8,093 bases of DNA from Xanthobacteraceae bacterium (lineage in GTDB: Bacteria; Pseudomonadota; Alphaproteobacteria; Rhizobiales; Xanthobacteraceae), in contig JAIESC010000221.1 of NCBI GenBank assembly GCA_019746355.1, forward strand, positions 1-8,093, in the 5' to 3' direction. Positions within the stretch are counted from its first letter, which is position 1. Every line of letters begins with the position of its first letter. Positions 1-7,373 of the stretch are shown piece after piece. Made by a program: the position numbers and the translations under genes. The notes under the pieces were generated by a model. That model saw nothing but the letters and a program-made list of their open reading frames with translations, did not search any database and was not told where the DNA came from.

Positions 1-147
1 GTGATCGGCGAAGCTGTCGACCTCATCGTCTCGATCGAGAAGACCGCGCGCGGCCGCGTCGTGCGCGACATTCTTCATGTCGAGGGCTTCGCGCGCGGCG
101 AATATCGAATCCAATCCTGCCGAGAGGAGGAGCAACGTGTCGCTTGA
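1..147 (+). CDS. trbB: TrbB, conjugal transfer ATPase, C-terminal end (partial)
   Basis: This is the 3' end of a gene that begins before the window. Frame 1 is open from base 1 to TGA at 145-147 and gives 48 residues. They include [19 protein letters not shown] followed by RDILHVEGF, which resembles the C-terminus of TrbB, the VirB11-family hexameric ATPase of P-type conjugation systems (family resemblance recalled, not searched). TrbB acts at the cytoplasmic face of the inner membrane and energises pilus assembly and substrate transfer. The Walker A and B boxes lie upstream and are not visible. Its position directly before trbC is the canonical trb order and supports the call strongly. The last 11 bases overlap the trbC start, so the two are probably translationally coupled. 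The GTG at base 1 is an internal valine codon, not a start. Confidence 0.87.
   Translation: MIGEAVDLIVSIEKTARGRVVRDILHVEGFARGEYRIQSCREEEQRVA
121..130 (+). promoter_or_regulatory. Ribosome binding site of trbC, inside the trbB end
   Basis: The purine-rich string CGAGAGGAGG lies six bases before the GTG at 137. It decides the trbC start in favour of this GTG over the in-frame ATG at 77, which has no comparable site and would put 20 extra residues before the signal peptide. Confidence 0.75.
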
Positions 148-496
148 ACGTCGCCTTGGGCTTGGTCTCGTCGCATGCGCCGCGTTGGTCATTGCTGCGC
201 AACCCGCATTGGCGGGCGGGGGAGGGGGCCTGCCTTGGGAGGGGCCGCTCCAGCAGATCCAGCAATCGATCACCGGGCCGGTCGCAGGCTTCATTGCGTT
301 GGCGGCCGTCGCGGTCGCCGGCGGCATGCTGATCTTCGGCGGCGAGCTGAACGATTTCGCGCGGCGGCTCATGTACGTCGTGCTGGTCGCCGGCATCCTG
401 CTCGGCGCAACGCAGATTGTCGGCTTGTTCGGCGCATCCGGCGCATCGATCGGCACCGTCGAGGCCAGCGAGCTGGAGGAGCTGCCGCATGGCTGA
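137..496 (+). CDS. trbC: TrbC, conjugative pilin precursor
   Basis: The product has 119 residues and is the pilus subunit of the P-type mating apparatus (VirB2-like). The start is the GTG at 137, preceded by a strong Shine-Dalgarno sequence, and it puts a short positive N-terminus (SLERR) before a hydrophobic stretch. A signal peptide ends at about residue 26 (QPALA, then GGGGG). The mature part has the family signature [13 protein letters not shown], then [18 protein letters not shown] between two membrane spans (about residues 49-69 and 78-98). The C-terminal tail of about 20 residues is acidic. In the IncP plasmid RP4 the homologue is trimmed at the C-terminus and circularised by the TraF peptidase; whether that happens here is inference. 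The gene overlaps the trbB stop by 11 bases and the trbD start by 8 bases. Confidence 0.95.
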   Translation: MSLERRLGLGLVACAALVIAAQPALAGGGGGLPWEGPLQQIQQSITGPVAGFIALAAVAVAGGMLIFGGELNDFARRLMYVVLVAGILLGATQIVGLFGASGASIGTVEASELEELPHG

Positions 497-788
497 GGTG
501 TTCTCCAATCTTCATCACTCAAGAATCCATCGCGCGCTGTCACGTCCAAGTCTCTTGCTCGGCGCCGACCGCGAACTGGTGCTGATGACTGGGCTTGCCG
601 CCGTCATTCTGATTTTCGTGGTGCTGACCTGGTTCTCGGTCCTGCTGGGACTCCTCGTGTGGAGCGGCATCTTCGGCATCTTACGCATGATGGCGAAGGC
701 CGACCCGATGATGCGGCACGTCTATCTGCGGCACATCCGCTACCAGCCGCACTATCGGCCGACGTCAACGCCCTGGCGCAAGTATTGA
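489..788 (+). CDS. trbD: TrbD, inner-membrane conjugal transfer protein
   Basis: The product has 99 residues and is a VirB3-like inner-membrane protein that works with the TrbE ATPase in pilus assembly. The start ATG at 489 overlaps the end of trbC in the arrangement ATGGCTGA, typical of coupled translation. The N-terminus reads [20 protein letters not shown] and is followed by the family pattern [10 protein letters not shown]. Two adjacent membrane spans follow (about residues 31-47 and 49-67). The cytoplasmic tail carries [10 protein letters not shown] and [12 protein letters not shown], a strongly conserved stretch in TrbD/VirB3 proteins. Length and position between trbC and trbE are as expected. 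An in-frame ATG at 417 lies inside trbC and is an unlikely start. Confidence 0.95.
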   Translation: MAEVFSNLHHSRIHRALSRPSLLLGADRELVLMTGLAAVILIFVVLTWFSVLLGLLVWSGIFGILRMMAKADPMMRHVYLRHIRYQPHYRPTSTPWRKY

Positions 789-796
789 GGTCGGCG

Positions 797-3235
797 ATGG
801 TGGCGTTGCGCGACTTTCGACATACCGGCCCGTCCTTCGCGGACCTGCTGCCATATGCCGGCTTGGTCGCGCCAGGTGTCGTCCTGCTCAAGGACGGCTC
901 GCTTATGGCGGGCTGGTACTTCGCGGGACCCGACAGCGAAAGCTCGACCGATGTGGAGCGCAACGAGGTCTCGCGGCTGATCAACGCGGTGCTCGCGCGT
1001 CTCGGCTCGGGATGGATGATTCAGGTCGAAGCCGTGCGCGTGCCGGCGCAGGCCTATCCCGCGCGCGAGGATTGCCACTTTCCCGATCCGGTGACGCGGG
1101 CGATCGACAATGAGCGCCGCCGGCGCTTCGAAGCCAACGCCGGGCACTTCGAAAGCGAGCATGCGCTGATCCTGACCTATCGGCCGTCCGAACGGCGCAA
1201 GTCGGGCTTGTCGCGCTATGTCTATTCCGATGACGAAAGCCGCTCGACGTCCTTCGCCGACAAGACGCTCGAGACCTTCCTGACGTCGATCCGCGAGGTC
1301 GAGCAGTATCTCGGCAACGTGCTGTCGATCCGGCGCATGCAGACGCAGGAGGTCGAGGACGAGGGCAGCGTGCGCCGCGCGCGCTATGACGAGCTGTTTC
1401 AGTTTGTGCGCTTCTGCATTACCGGCGAGAACCATCCGATCCGGCTTCCCGAGATTCCGATGTATCTCGATTTCGTGGTGACGGCCGAATTCCACCACGG
1501 CCTGTCGCCGATGGTCGACGATCGCTATCTCGCCGTCATCGGCATCGATGGGTTTCCGGCGGAGAGCTGGCCGGGCATCCTCAACGCGCTCGACCTCATG
1601 CCGCTGACCTACCGCTGGTCAAGCCGCTTCATGTTTCTGGACGATCAGGAGGCACGCACGCGGCTCGAGCGCACGCGCAAGAAGTGGCAGCAAAAGGTGC
1701 GGCCATTCTTCGATCAGCTCTTTCAGACGCAAAGCCGCTCGATCGATCAGGACGCCGTCTTGATGGTCGCTGAAACCGAGGACGCGATCGGCCAGGCATC
1801 GTCCGGCCTTGTGGCTTATGGATATTACACGCCGGTCGTCGTCATCTTCGACAGCGAGGCGCGGCGCCTGCGCGAGAAGGCCGAGGCGGTGCGGCGCCTC
1901 ATCCAGGCGGAGGGCTTCGGCGCGCGTATCGAGACCTTGAACGCGACCGAAGCCTTCCTCGGCTCGCTGCCGGGCAATTGGTACGCCAACATCCGCGAGC
2001 CGCTGATCAGCACGCGCAACCTCGCGGACTTGATCCCGCTCAACGCGGTCTGGTCCGGCAGCCCAACCGCGCCCTGTCCATTCTATCCGCCGGGCGCACC
2101 GCCGCTGATGCAGGTCGCCTCCGGCTCGACCCCTTTCCGGCTGAACCTCCATGTTGATGACGTCGGCCATACCTTGGTGTTCGGTCCGACAGGGTCGGGA
2201 AAATCGACGCTCCTCGCGCTGATCGCCGCGCAGTTTCGGCGTTATGCCGGCGCACAGCTCTTCTGCTTCGACAAGGGCCGGTCGATGTTTCCGCTGACGG
2301 TCGCGGCCGGCGGCGATCACTACGATGTCGGGGCAGGGGAGGGGCTATCGTTTTGTCCCCTCGCCGAGCTCGAGGACGATACGGATCGCGCTTGGGCGTC
2401 AGAGTGGATCGAAACGCTGGTGGCGCTGCAAGGTGTGAAGGTCACGCCGGATCATCGCAATGCAATTTCACGGCAGATCGCATTGATGGCGAATGCGCGC
2501 GGCCGCTCGCTATCGGATTTCGTATCGGGCGTTCAGCTTCGCGAGATCAAGGACGCGCTGCATTCCTACACGGTCGATGGACCGATGGGTCATCTGCTCG
2601 ACGCCGAGCAGGACGGCCTGTTGATGTCGGAGTTTCAGACTTTCGAGATCGAGCAGCTCATGAACATGGGCGAGCGCAATCTCGTGCCGGTCCTGCTTTA
2701 TCTCTTCCGCCGCATCGAGAAGCGCCTGACCGGCGCGCCGAGCCTCATCATCCTTGATGAGGCATGGCTGATGCTCGGGCACCCGACATTCCGCGACAAG
2801 ATTCGCGAATGGCTCAAGGTGCTGAGAAAGGCGAATTGCGCGGTCGTCCTTGCCACGCAGTCGATCTCCGACGCTGAGCGCTCGGGCATCATCGACGTCC
2901 TCAAGGAGTCCTGCCCGACGAAGATCTGCTTGCCGAACGGCGGGGCGCGCGAGACTCGCACGCGCGAGTTCTACGAACGCATCGGCTTCAACGAACGGCA
3001 GGTGGAAATCGTCGCGACCGCGATCCCCAAGCGCGAATACTACGTCGTCTCGCCAGTCGGCCGCCGTCTCTTCGACATGGCCCTCGGGGCGATCACGCTC
3101 GCCTTCGTGGGGGCGACCGGAAAAGACGATCTCGCACGGATCGGTGAACTTCGTCAGGCGCACGGGCCCGACTGGCCGGCGCGCTGGCTGCAAGCAAGGG
3201 GAGTGGTCGATGCCGACACGCACTTGTCAGCGTAA
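797..3235 (+). CDS. trbE: TrbE, VirB4-family conjugal transfer ATPase
   Basis: The product has 812 residues, close to the usual 810-850 for TrbE. It is the large ATPase of the secretion system, bound to the inner membrane at the cytoplasmic side, and drives pilus subunit extraction and assembly. The chosen ATG at 797 has TGAGGT at 786-791 five bases upstream and gives MVALRDFRHTGPSFADLLPY, a typical TrbE N-terminus. The N-terminal half (about 1-400) is the VirB4/CagE-type domain. The C-terminal half is the RecA-like ATPase: Walker A GPTGSGKS at residues 463-470, Walker B as LIILDEAWLML with D654 and E655, and the VirB4-type motif ATQS at 686-689. All key residues are present and the frame is intact. 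The gene starts 8 bases after trbD, and its last 26 bases overlap the trbJ start. An upstream in-frame ATG at 659 would lie inside trbD and is unlikely. Confidence 0.97.
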   Translation: MVALRDFRHTGPSFADLLPYAGLVAPGVVLLKDGSLMAGWYFAGPDSESSTDVERNEVSRLINAVLARLGSGWMIQVEAVRVPAQAYPAREDCHFPDPVTRAIDNERRRRFEANAGHFESEHALILTYRPSERRKSGLSRYVYSDDESRSTSFADKTLETFLTSIREVEQYLGNVLSIRRMQTQEVEDEGSVRRARYDELFQFVRFCITGENHPIRLPEIPMYLDFVVTAEFHHGLSPMVDDRYLAVIGIDGFPAESWPGILNALDLMPLTYRWSSRFMFLDDQEARTRLERTRKKWQQKVRPFFDQLFQTQSRSIDQDAVLMVAETEDAIGQASSGLVAYGYYTPVVVIFDSEARRLREKAEAVRRLIQAEGFGARIETLNATEAFLGSLPGNWYANIREPLISTRNLADLIPLNAVWSGSPTAPCPFYPPGAPPLMQVASGSTPFRLNLHVDDVGHTLVFGPTGSGKSTLLALIAAQFRRYAGAQLFCFDKGRSMFPLTVAAGGDHYDVGAGEGLSFCPLAELEDDTDRAWASEWIETLVALQGVKVTPDHRNAISRQIALMANARGRSLSDFVSGVQLREIKDALHSYTVDGPMGHLLDAEQDGLLMSEFQTFEIEQLMNMGERNLVPVLLYLFRRIEKRLTGAPSLIILDEAWLMLGHPTFRDKIREWLKVLRKANCAVVLATQSISDAERSGIIDVLKESCPTKICLPNGGARETRTREFYERIGFNERQVEIVATAIPKREYYVVSPVGRRLFDMALGAITLAFVGATGKDDLARIGELRQAHGPDWPARWLQARGVVDADTHLSA
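3196..3203 (+). promoter_or_regulatory. Ribosome binding site of trbJ, inside trbE
   Basis: AAGGGGAG lies six bases before the ATG at 3210, within the last codons of trbE. It supports a trbJ start that places a signal peptide at the N-terminus, rather than the far longer upstream extension of the same frame, which runs inside trbE. Confidence 0.7.
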
Positions 3236-4013
3236 CCCCACAATCATCGCGGTATTGTCTTGCGTCATCGCGGCGACGCCCGCTGCGGCCGGTGGCGGCG
3301 GCGCGATCGGAGGCGGCGCGACCGAATGGACGCAGCTCCTCAACAATTCCGAGTTGATCGCGGTGGTCGGCAAATCGACCGAGCAGATCAACAATCAGAT
3401 CACGCAAATCACGCAGCTTGCGCAACAGATTCAGAACCAGCTCAAGATCTACGAGAATATGCTGCAGAACACTGCGCAGCTTCCGCAGCATATTTGGGGG
3501 CAGGTCGAGCAAGACCTGAACCAGTTGCGCAACCTCGTTGGCCAGGGGCAGGGCATCGCCTTCTCGATGGGCAATGCCGACGACGTCCTGAAGCAGCGAT
3601 TCAAAAGCTACGCCGATTTCAAGACCAACCTGCCGACGGGTTCGACCTTCTCGTCGACCTGGCAGGGCTGGTCGACAACAAACCGCGACACCATCGGCGC
3701 AAGCCTGAAGGCGGCAGGCCTGACGTCCGATCAGTTCACTTCGGAGGAAGCGACGATGGGCCAGCTTCGCGGCCTGTCGCAGAGCGCCGATGGCCAGATG
3801 AAGGCGCTGCAGGTCGGGCATCAGATCTCCGCCCAGCAAGTCGCCCAGATGCAGAAGCTGCGCGGTCTGTTCTCGCAACAGGTGACGATGATGGGGACCT
3901 GGTTTCAATCGCAGCAGGCCAAGGACGATCTCGCGCAGGCCCGGCGCGACCAGTTCTTCACCTCGACCGCGCCGTCGACCTCCGGCGGCCAGACGATGGA
4001 GCCGCGCTGGTGA
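3210..4013 (+). CDS. trbJ: TrbJ, exported VirB5-like conjugal transfer protein
   Basis: The product has 267 residues. TrbJ is a periplasmic or pilus-associated component in the position of VirB5. The ATG at 3210 gives a signal peptide with hydrophobic core TIIAVLSCVIAATPAAA and probable cleavage near residue 27, before a glycine-rich start (GGGGAIGGG). The family signature ATEWTQLLNNSEL follows at about residues 37-49. Next comes a glutamine-rich helical region (about 51-85, with QINNQITQITQLAQQIQNQL) that probably forms a coiled coil. A second glutamine-rich helix lies at about 190-255. The C-terminus is FF-TSTAPS-TSGGQTMEPRW, very similar to the tail of the next gene product. The gene overlaps trbE by 26 bases, and its TGA overlaps the GTG start of the next gene by 4 bases. 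Confidence 0.95.
   Translation: MPTRTCQRNPTIIAVLSCVIAATPAAAGGGGAIGGGATEWTQLLNNSELIAVVGKSTEQINNQITQITQLAQQIQNQLKIYENMLQNTAQLPQHIWGQVEQDLNQLRNLVGQGQGIAFSMGNADDVLKQRFKSYADFKTNLPTGSTFSSTWQGWSTTNRDTIGASLKAAGLTSDQFTSEEATMGQLRGLSQSADGQMKALQVGHQISAQQVAQMQKLRGLFSQQVTMMGTWFQSQQAKDDLAQARRDQFFTSTAPSTSGGQTMEPRW
3954..4010 (+). repeat. C-terminal tail motif, copy 1 (TrbJ residues 249-267)
   Basis: This segment encodes FF, six residues, then TSGGQTMEPRW at the very end of TrbJ. It matches the segment at 4112-4171 in the next gene: 9 of the last 11 residues are identical, but only 24 of the corresponding 33 bases, by my count. The reading frames differ (frame 3 here, frame 2 there), so this is not a single mis-framed ORF. 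Confidence 0.75.
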
Positions 4014-4180
4014 GACCGCTTCATATCGTTCTCATTGTCGCGATCATCGTGCTCGCCGGCGGCGGCGTCTGGTTCGGCCTCGGTCCATCGTCGAGCCCGA
4101 AGCCGTCCCGGTTCTTTGAGACCAAGCCGGACTACGACACGAGCGGCGGACAGCCGATGCGTCCACGCTGGAAGGAGTAG
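4010..4180 (+). CDS. trbK: TrbK-like small single-span membrane protein (putative entry exclusion)
   Basis: This is a 56-residue ORF starting at GTG 4010, which overlaps the trbJ stop as GTGA. GGAG at 3998-4001 lies eight bases upstream. The N-terminus RPLHIVLIVAIIVLAGGGVWF forms one membrane span (about residues 5-23). The remaining 33 residues are polar, probably periplasmic, and end in FF-ETKPDYD-TSGGQPMRPRWKE. A small gene between trbJ and trbL is the place of trbK in IncP and Ti-type operons, where TrbK prevents entry of a second copy of the same element. The RP4 TrbK is a lipoprotein, but this protein has no cysteine at all, so it would belong to a different, alternative TrbK type. The role rests on position, size and topology. 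The shared tail with TrbJ also allows a structural role next to TrbJ. Confidence 0.68.
   Translation: MRPLHIVLIVAIIVLAGGGVWFGLGPSSSPKPSRFFETKPDYDTSGGQPMRPRWKE
4112..4171 (+). repeat. C-terminal tail motif, copy 2 (TrbK-like residues 35-54)
   Basis: This segment encodes FF, seven residues, then TSGGQPMRPRW, followed by KE and the stop. It is the counterpart of the TrbJ tail at 3954-4010. The FF-to-TSGGQ spacer is one residue longer here. Most codon differences within the conserved residues are synonymous. Confidence 0.75.
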
Positions 4181-4189
4181 GGCCCGATC

Positions 4190-5380
4190 ATGCCGACACC
4201 GAATCGCCTTCTGCTGACGATCGCCGCACTGCTTCTGGTCGCGTCGCCGGCGCTGGCGCAAGACGGCAGCCTGCTGACGAATCTGGAAAACGAGGTGGTC
4301 ACGGCCGCGAAGGGATGGGAAACCACAATCCTGCAGGCGGCGCGTTCGCTGTTCTGGATTCTTGCCGGCATCGAGATCGGCATCGCGGCAGTTTGGCTTG
4401 GGCTGCAGGCAGCCTCGCTCGATACTTGGTTTAGCGAGCTCGTGCGACGCATTCTGTTCATCGGCCTGTTCGCTTTCATCCTCGAGCAGGGACCGGCGTT
4501 CGCCAAGGCCGTGGTCGACAGCCTGTTTCAGATCGGCGCCGGCGGCGGCGGCGCATCGCCCGCCAACGTGTTCAATGCCGGCCTGAAGGTCGCCTCCGCG
4601 CTGTCGTCGAAGGCACAGTTCGGATTGTTTCAGGACAATGCGCTGGCGATCGCGGCGGTGTTCGCGATGATTGTCGTCGTCGTCGCCTTCGCGCTGGTGG
4701 CGGCGATCTTCGTGGCGGTGATGGTGGAGATGTATGTCGGCCTGCTTGCCGGCATGATCATGCTCGGACTTGGCGGATCGTCGTTCACCAAGGATTTTGC
4801 GGTCCGCTATCTCATCTATGCCTTCTCGGTCGGCATGAAGCTGATGGCGCTGGTGATGATCGCGCGCATCGGTTCGGAGGTTCTGGTCAACCTAGCGAAC
4901 TCGCCGTCAACCGGCGACCAGTTCCTGTCGACGCTCGCGATCGCCGGCATCTCCGTGGTGGTGTTCATGATCGCCATGTACGTGCCGAACATCATTCAAG
5001 GCGTGGTGCAGGGCGCCTCAGTCTCGAGTGGCATGGAGGCGATACGGGCCGGCAGCCAGGCCGCCGCATTTGCTGCAGGGGCGGGCTCGATGGCGGCCGG
5101 CGCCGCATCGCTTGGCGCAGGCGCGGCCCGGATGGGAGCGGCGAGCTATTCCGGCGCGCGTACAGGCGGCGCCTCGTTCGGGGCGGCCGCGCTCAGGGGC
5201 ATGAGCGACGCGATCGGCGCAGCCGGCGGCGCGCTGTCGTCCGCGGCGCGCGACAAAGCAATCGGCGTTCCGGGGACGTGGGGTGCGTCGACGCTGGGGC
5301 TTGCCAACGCGAAGCTCGATGAACGCAGAAACAGGTCGCAATCGGGTCAACGCAACAACAATGCCGACGAACGCCAGTAG
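4190..5380 (+). CDS. trbL: TrbL, polytopic inner-membrane channel protein (VirB6-like)
   Basis: The product has 396 residues and is the VirB6-type inner-membrane component through which substrate is thought to pass. The ATG at 4190 follows GAAGGAG (4171-4177), which overlaps the end of the trbK-like gene at a rather long spacing of 12 bases. A signal peptide ends at about residue 23 (ASPALA, then QDG). A short periplasmic helix (NLENEVVTAAKGWETTILQA) precedes several membrane spans at about 53-73, 86-102, 151-178, 182-198, 206-227 and 246-266. VPNIIQGVVQGAS closes the conserved core. The rest is an Ala/Gly/Ser-rich tail (about 276-370) with a basic, Asn/Gln-rich end (DERRNRSQSGQRNNN). Low-complexity tails of varying length are usual in TrbL. 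RP4 TrbL is over 500 residues as I recall, so this one is on the short side. The frame is intact. Confidence 0.96.
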   Translation: MPTPNRLLLTIAALLLVASPALAQDGSLLTNLENEVVTAAKGWETTILQAARSLFWILAGIEIGIAAVWLGLQAASLDTWFSELVRRILFIGLFAFILEQGPAFAKAVVDSLFQIGAGGGGASPANVFNAGLKVASALSSKAQFGLFQDNALAIAAVFAMIVVVVAFALVAAIFVAVMVEMYVGLLAGMIMLGLGGSSFTKDFAVRYLIYAFSVGMKLMALVMIARIGSEVLVNLANSPSTGDQFLSTLAIAGISVVVFMIAMYVPNIIQGVVQGASVSSGMEAIRAGSQAAAFAAGAGSMAAGAASLGAGAARMGAASYSGARTGGASFGAAALRGMSDAIGAAGGALSSAARDKAIGVPGTWGASTLGLANAKLDERRNRSQSGQRNNNADERQ

Positions 5381-5398
5381 GGGCGGCGAGGGTGGGGG

Positions 5399-6061
5399 AT
5401 GGCGAGGCAGACGACACCGGAGAATCCATATCTCGCGGCACGGCAGGAATGGAATGAGCGCTACGGCTCCTATGTGAAGGCCGCGGCCGCTTGGCGCATC
5501 GTCGGCATCACCGGGATGGCGTTGGCGGTGATCGCGACGTCTTACGCGCTCTATCAGAGCACGCAGGTCAAGCTCGTCCCCTACATCATAGAAGTGGACA
5601 AGCTCGGCAGCGCTGTCACCGCGGGCTTTCCGCAGCAGATCGAATATGCCGACGCGCGCGTCGTGCGGGCGACGCTGGCGGGCTTCGTCAGCAATTTCCG
5701 ATCCGTCTCACCCGACACCGCGGTCCAGAAGCAATATATCGACCGGACTTATGCGCTGCTGCGCACCGCAGATCCTGCGACCGAGAAGGTCAACGCCTGG
5801 TTTCGTGCGAACTCGCCCTTCAACAAGGCGCGGACGGCGACCGTCTCCATCGAGGTCAGCAACGTCGTCGCGCTCTCAAACCAGAGCTACCAGATCGACT
5901 GGGCCGAGATTGAGCGCGATCGTCGCGGCAAGGAGCTCTCGACGCGCCGCTTTCGCGGTGTCGCGACCGTGGTGCTGACGCCGCCCCAGGACGAGCAGAC
6001 CATCCGTCTCAATCCCATTGGTCTTTACCTGCGCGACTTCGACTGGACGGCGCAATTGTGA
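5399..6061 (+). CDS. trbF: TrbF, VirB8-like conjugal transfer protein
   Basis: The product has 220 residues and is a bitopic inner-membrane assembly factor that links the platform to the core complex. The ATG at 5399 has GAGGG at 5388-5392 six bases upstream. The N-terminus [18 protein letters not shown] is the TrbF signature (about residues 9-26). One membrane span follows (about 34-52, [22 protein letters not shown]). The rest is a periplasmic VirB8/NTF2-like domain, including YIIEVDKLG, a conserved region with [19 protein letters not shown], and the closing [16 protein letters not shown]. Length matches the family and no residue is obviously missing. The gene lies 18 bases after trbL and 22 bases before trbG. 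Confidence 0.97.
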   Translation: MARQTTPENPYLAARQEWNERYGSYVKAAAAWRIVGITGMALAVIATSYALYQSTQVKLVPYIIEVDKLGSAVTAGFPQQIEYADARVVRATLAGFVSNFRSVSPDTAVQKQYIDRTYALLRTADPATEKVNAWFRANSPFNKARTATVSIEVSNVVALSNQSYQIDWAEIERDRRGKELSTRRFRGVATVVLTPPQDEQTIRLNPIGLYLRDFDWTAQL

Positions 6062-6083
6062 AAAGGCTGCGGAGTAAACAGTC

Positions 6084-6920
6084 ATGACATCGAGCCGATC
6101 CGGACTCACGATCTTCACCATCGCCTTTGCGGCGGCACTTGCGACCGTCCTGGTCGATCACGCCGCCGCGCAGCGCCTGAACCGGAACGAAGCGAAGGGT
6201 ACGCATCTGTCGGGACGTTGGCGTGCCGCACCGGGTCTGGTGACGCACGGGCCGGACGGCAAAGTCATCTTCCTTTATGGCGAGATCCAGCCATCGATCG
6301 TGTGCTCGCCCTTGCAGGTCTGCGATATCGAGCTTCAGCCGGGCGAAGTCGTGCGCGACGTCCTCGTCGGCGACACGGTGCGCTGGAAGGTCGAGCCGGC
6401 GACGTCGGGCGCGCCGGGTGGGCAGGCGATTCATCTGATCGTCAAGCCGTCAGAACCCGGCCTCGTGACCTCGATGGTCGTCACCACGTCGCGGCGCACC
6501 TATCACCTCCAGCTCAAATCGCACGCGACGCAATATATGGCGCGTGTCGCTTTCGAATATCCTGAGGGGGTTGGTGCGCGGATGGCGGACATCAATGCGC
6601 GCCTCGAGGCGAGCACCATCCCCGGCGCCGAGGTCCCGGCCGAGCAACTCAACTTCGCCTACTACGTCAGCGGCAATGCGAGTTGGCGGCCGACGCGTGT
6701 CTATTCGGACGGGCAGAAGACCTACATCCAGTTTCCGTCATCGCTTGCCGGCGCGGACGCGCCCGTGCTCTTCGCGATCTCGGGCGGCGAGAACCGCATC
6801 GTCAACTATCGCATGAAAGGCTCGATGATGATCGTCGACTTTCATATCGACGAAGCGGTGCTCGTCTCCGGCGTCGGTTGGTGGACGCAAGAAAAGATCA
6901 CGATCCGGCGGGGAGGATGA
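6084..6920 (+). CDS. trbG: TrbG, VirB9-like outer-membrane core complex protein
   Basis: The product has 278 residues and is the VirB9-family periplasmic protein that, with TrbH and TrbI, forms the channel to the outer membrane. GGAG at 6071-6074 lies nine bases before the ATG at 6084. The signal peptide has hydrophobic core [17 protein letters not shown] and a likely cleavage after about residue 29. The N-terminal beta-rich domain contains [18 protein letters not shown] and [18 protein letters not shown], a hallmark of TrbG, with C74 and C80 a probable disulfide pair. [26 protein letters not shown] leads into the C-terminal VirB9 domain (about residues 185-278, with [28 protein letters not shown] and [15 protein letters not shown]). 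The gene ends three bases before trbH. Confidence 0.97.
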   Translation: MTSSRSGLTIFTIAFAAALATVLVDHAAAQRLNRNEAKGTHLSGRWRAAPGLVTHGPDGKVIFLYGEIQPSIVCSPLQVCDIELQPGEVVRDVLVGDTVRWKVEPATSGAPGGQAIHLIVKPSEPGLVTSMVVTTSRRTYHLQLKSHATQYMARVAFEYPEGVGARMADINARLEASTIPGAEVPAEQLNFAYYVSGNASWRPTRVYSDGQKTYIQFPSSLAGADAPVLFAISGGENRIVNYRMKGSMMIVDFHIDEAVLVSGVGWWTQEKITIRRGG

Positions 6921-6923
6921 GCA

Positions 6924-7361
6924 ATGATGACACGCCGCATCGTCCCCATCGGTCTGCTTGCGTTGCTGCTCGGAGGGTGCAGCACGATCGGCAGGCCAGG
7001 GCTTGTTGCGAGTTCGTCGCGCGTCGAGCTGTCGCCTGCGGCGGCGAGTGCGATCGCCGGCGATATGGTCAGCCGCCTCGCCGAGCATGTTGGCCCGGCG
7101 AGCGGCACGATCGTCCTAAAATCCGATGGCTCGCCCTTCGGCCAGGCGCTCGAGGCGGCGTTGCGTGGCTGGGGTTATGCGGTCGCAACCGACCAGCGAA
7201 CCGACCAGAAGGCGATCGCGCTCGCCTATGTGGTCGACAATCTCGATGGCACGATCCTCGCGCGATTGTCGACGCAGCAACTCGATCTCGGCCGCGCCTA
7301 TACGGTGACAGCCTCCGGCGCGAAGCCGACGAGTCCTGTCTCGGTGATGCAACGCGGATAG
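6924..7361 (+). CDS. trbH: TrbH, conjugal transfer lipoprotein
   Basis: The product has 145 residues. GGGAGG at 6911-6916 precedes the tandem ATG codons at 6924 and 6927, and either may be used. The N-terminus carries a lipoprotein signal peptide: MMTRR, hydrophobic GLLALLL, and lipobox LGGC with the lipidated cysteine at residue 19. The following residue is serine, which in Gammaproteobacteria would favour outer-membrane sorting. The mature part contains the TrbH-like run [21 protein letters not shown] and then [19 protein letters not shown]. TrbH is thought to serve as the VirB7-like lipoprotein that anchors the TrbG/TrbI core complex, though it is longer than VirB7. Position between trbG and trbI is canonical for IncP and Ti trb operons; many alphaproteobacterial island operons lack it, as far as I recall. 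Confidence 0.87.
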   Translation: MMTRRIVPIGLLALLLGGCSTIGRPGLVASSSRVELSPAAASAIAGDMVSRLAEHVGPASGTIVLKSDGSPFGQALEAALRGWGYAVATDQRTDQKAIALAYVVDNLDGTILARLSTQQLDLGRAYTVTASGAKPTSPVSVMQRG

Positions 7362-7373
7362 GGGAGGGCGGTG

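Noticed and set aside
77..136. Longer TrbC start at the ATG at 77
   Set aside because: It would add 20 residues before the signal peptide and lies within trbB coding sequence. The GTG at 137 has a strong, well-placed ribosome binding site.
216..232. G-rich run in trbC as a possible phase-variation tract
   Set aside because: The run is interrupted by other bases and encodes the glycine stretch in an intact frame. There is no uninterrupted homopolymer long enough to suggest slippage.
659..796. Longer TrbE start at the ATG at 659
   Set aside because: The extension lies wholly within and just after trbD in another frame, while the ATG at 797 matches the usual TrbE N-terminus and has a ribosome binding site.
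2850..3209. Upstream extension of the TrbJ frame to 2850
   Set aside because: It is an Arg/Ser/Pro-rich shadow of the trbE reading frame and would bury the TrbJ signal peptide in the middle of the protein.
752..3908. Several long minus-strand open frames (for example 752-1498, 1619-2320, 2510-3223, 3093-3908)
   Set aside because: They lie antisense to clearly recognised trbE and trbJ. Their products are Arg/His/Asp-rich without recognisable motifs, as expected when high-GC coding sequence is read on the opposite strand.
3260..4009. Upstream extension of the TrbK-like frame to 3260
   Set aside because: It is an Arg/Asp-rich shadow of trbJ. The hydrophobic N-terminus begins only at the GTG at 4010.
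3210..4199. trbJ and trbL both begin with the ten bases ATGCCGACAC
   Set aside because: The match covers only three codons, and the sequences diverge at once on both sides apart from generic signal-peptide features. It could be chance and does not by itself show duplication.
5381..5398. Possible terminators or promoters in the gaps between trbL, trbF, trbG, trbH and trbI
   Set aside because: The gaps are 3-22 bases, contain only ribosome binding sites, and show no hairpin with a T-tract and no recognisable promoter boxes.
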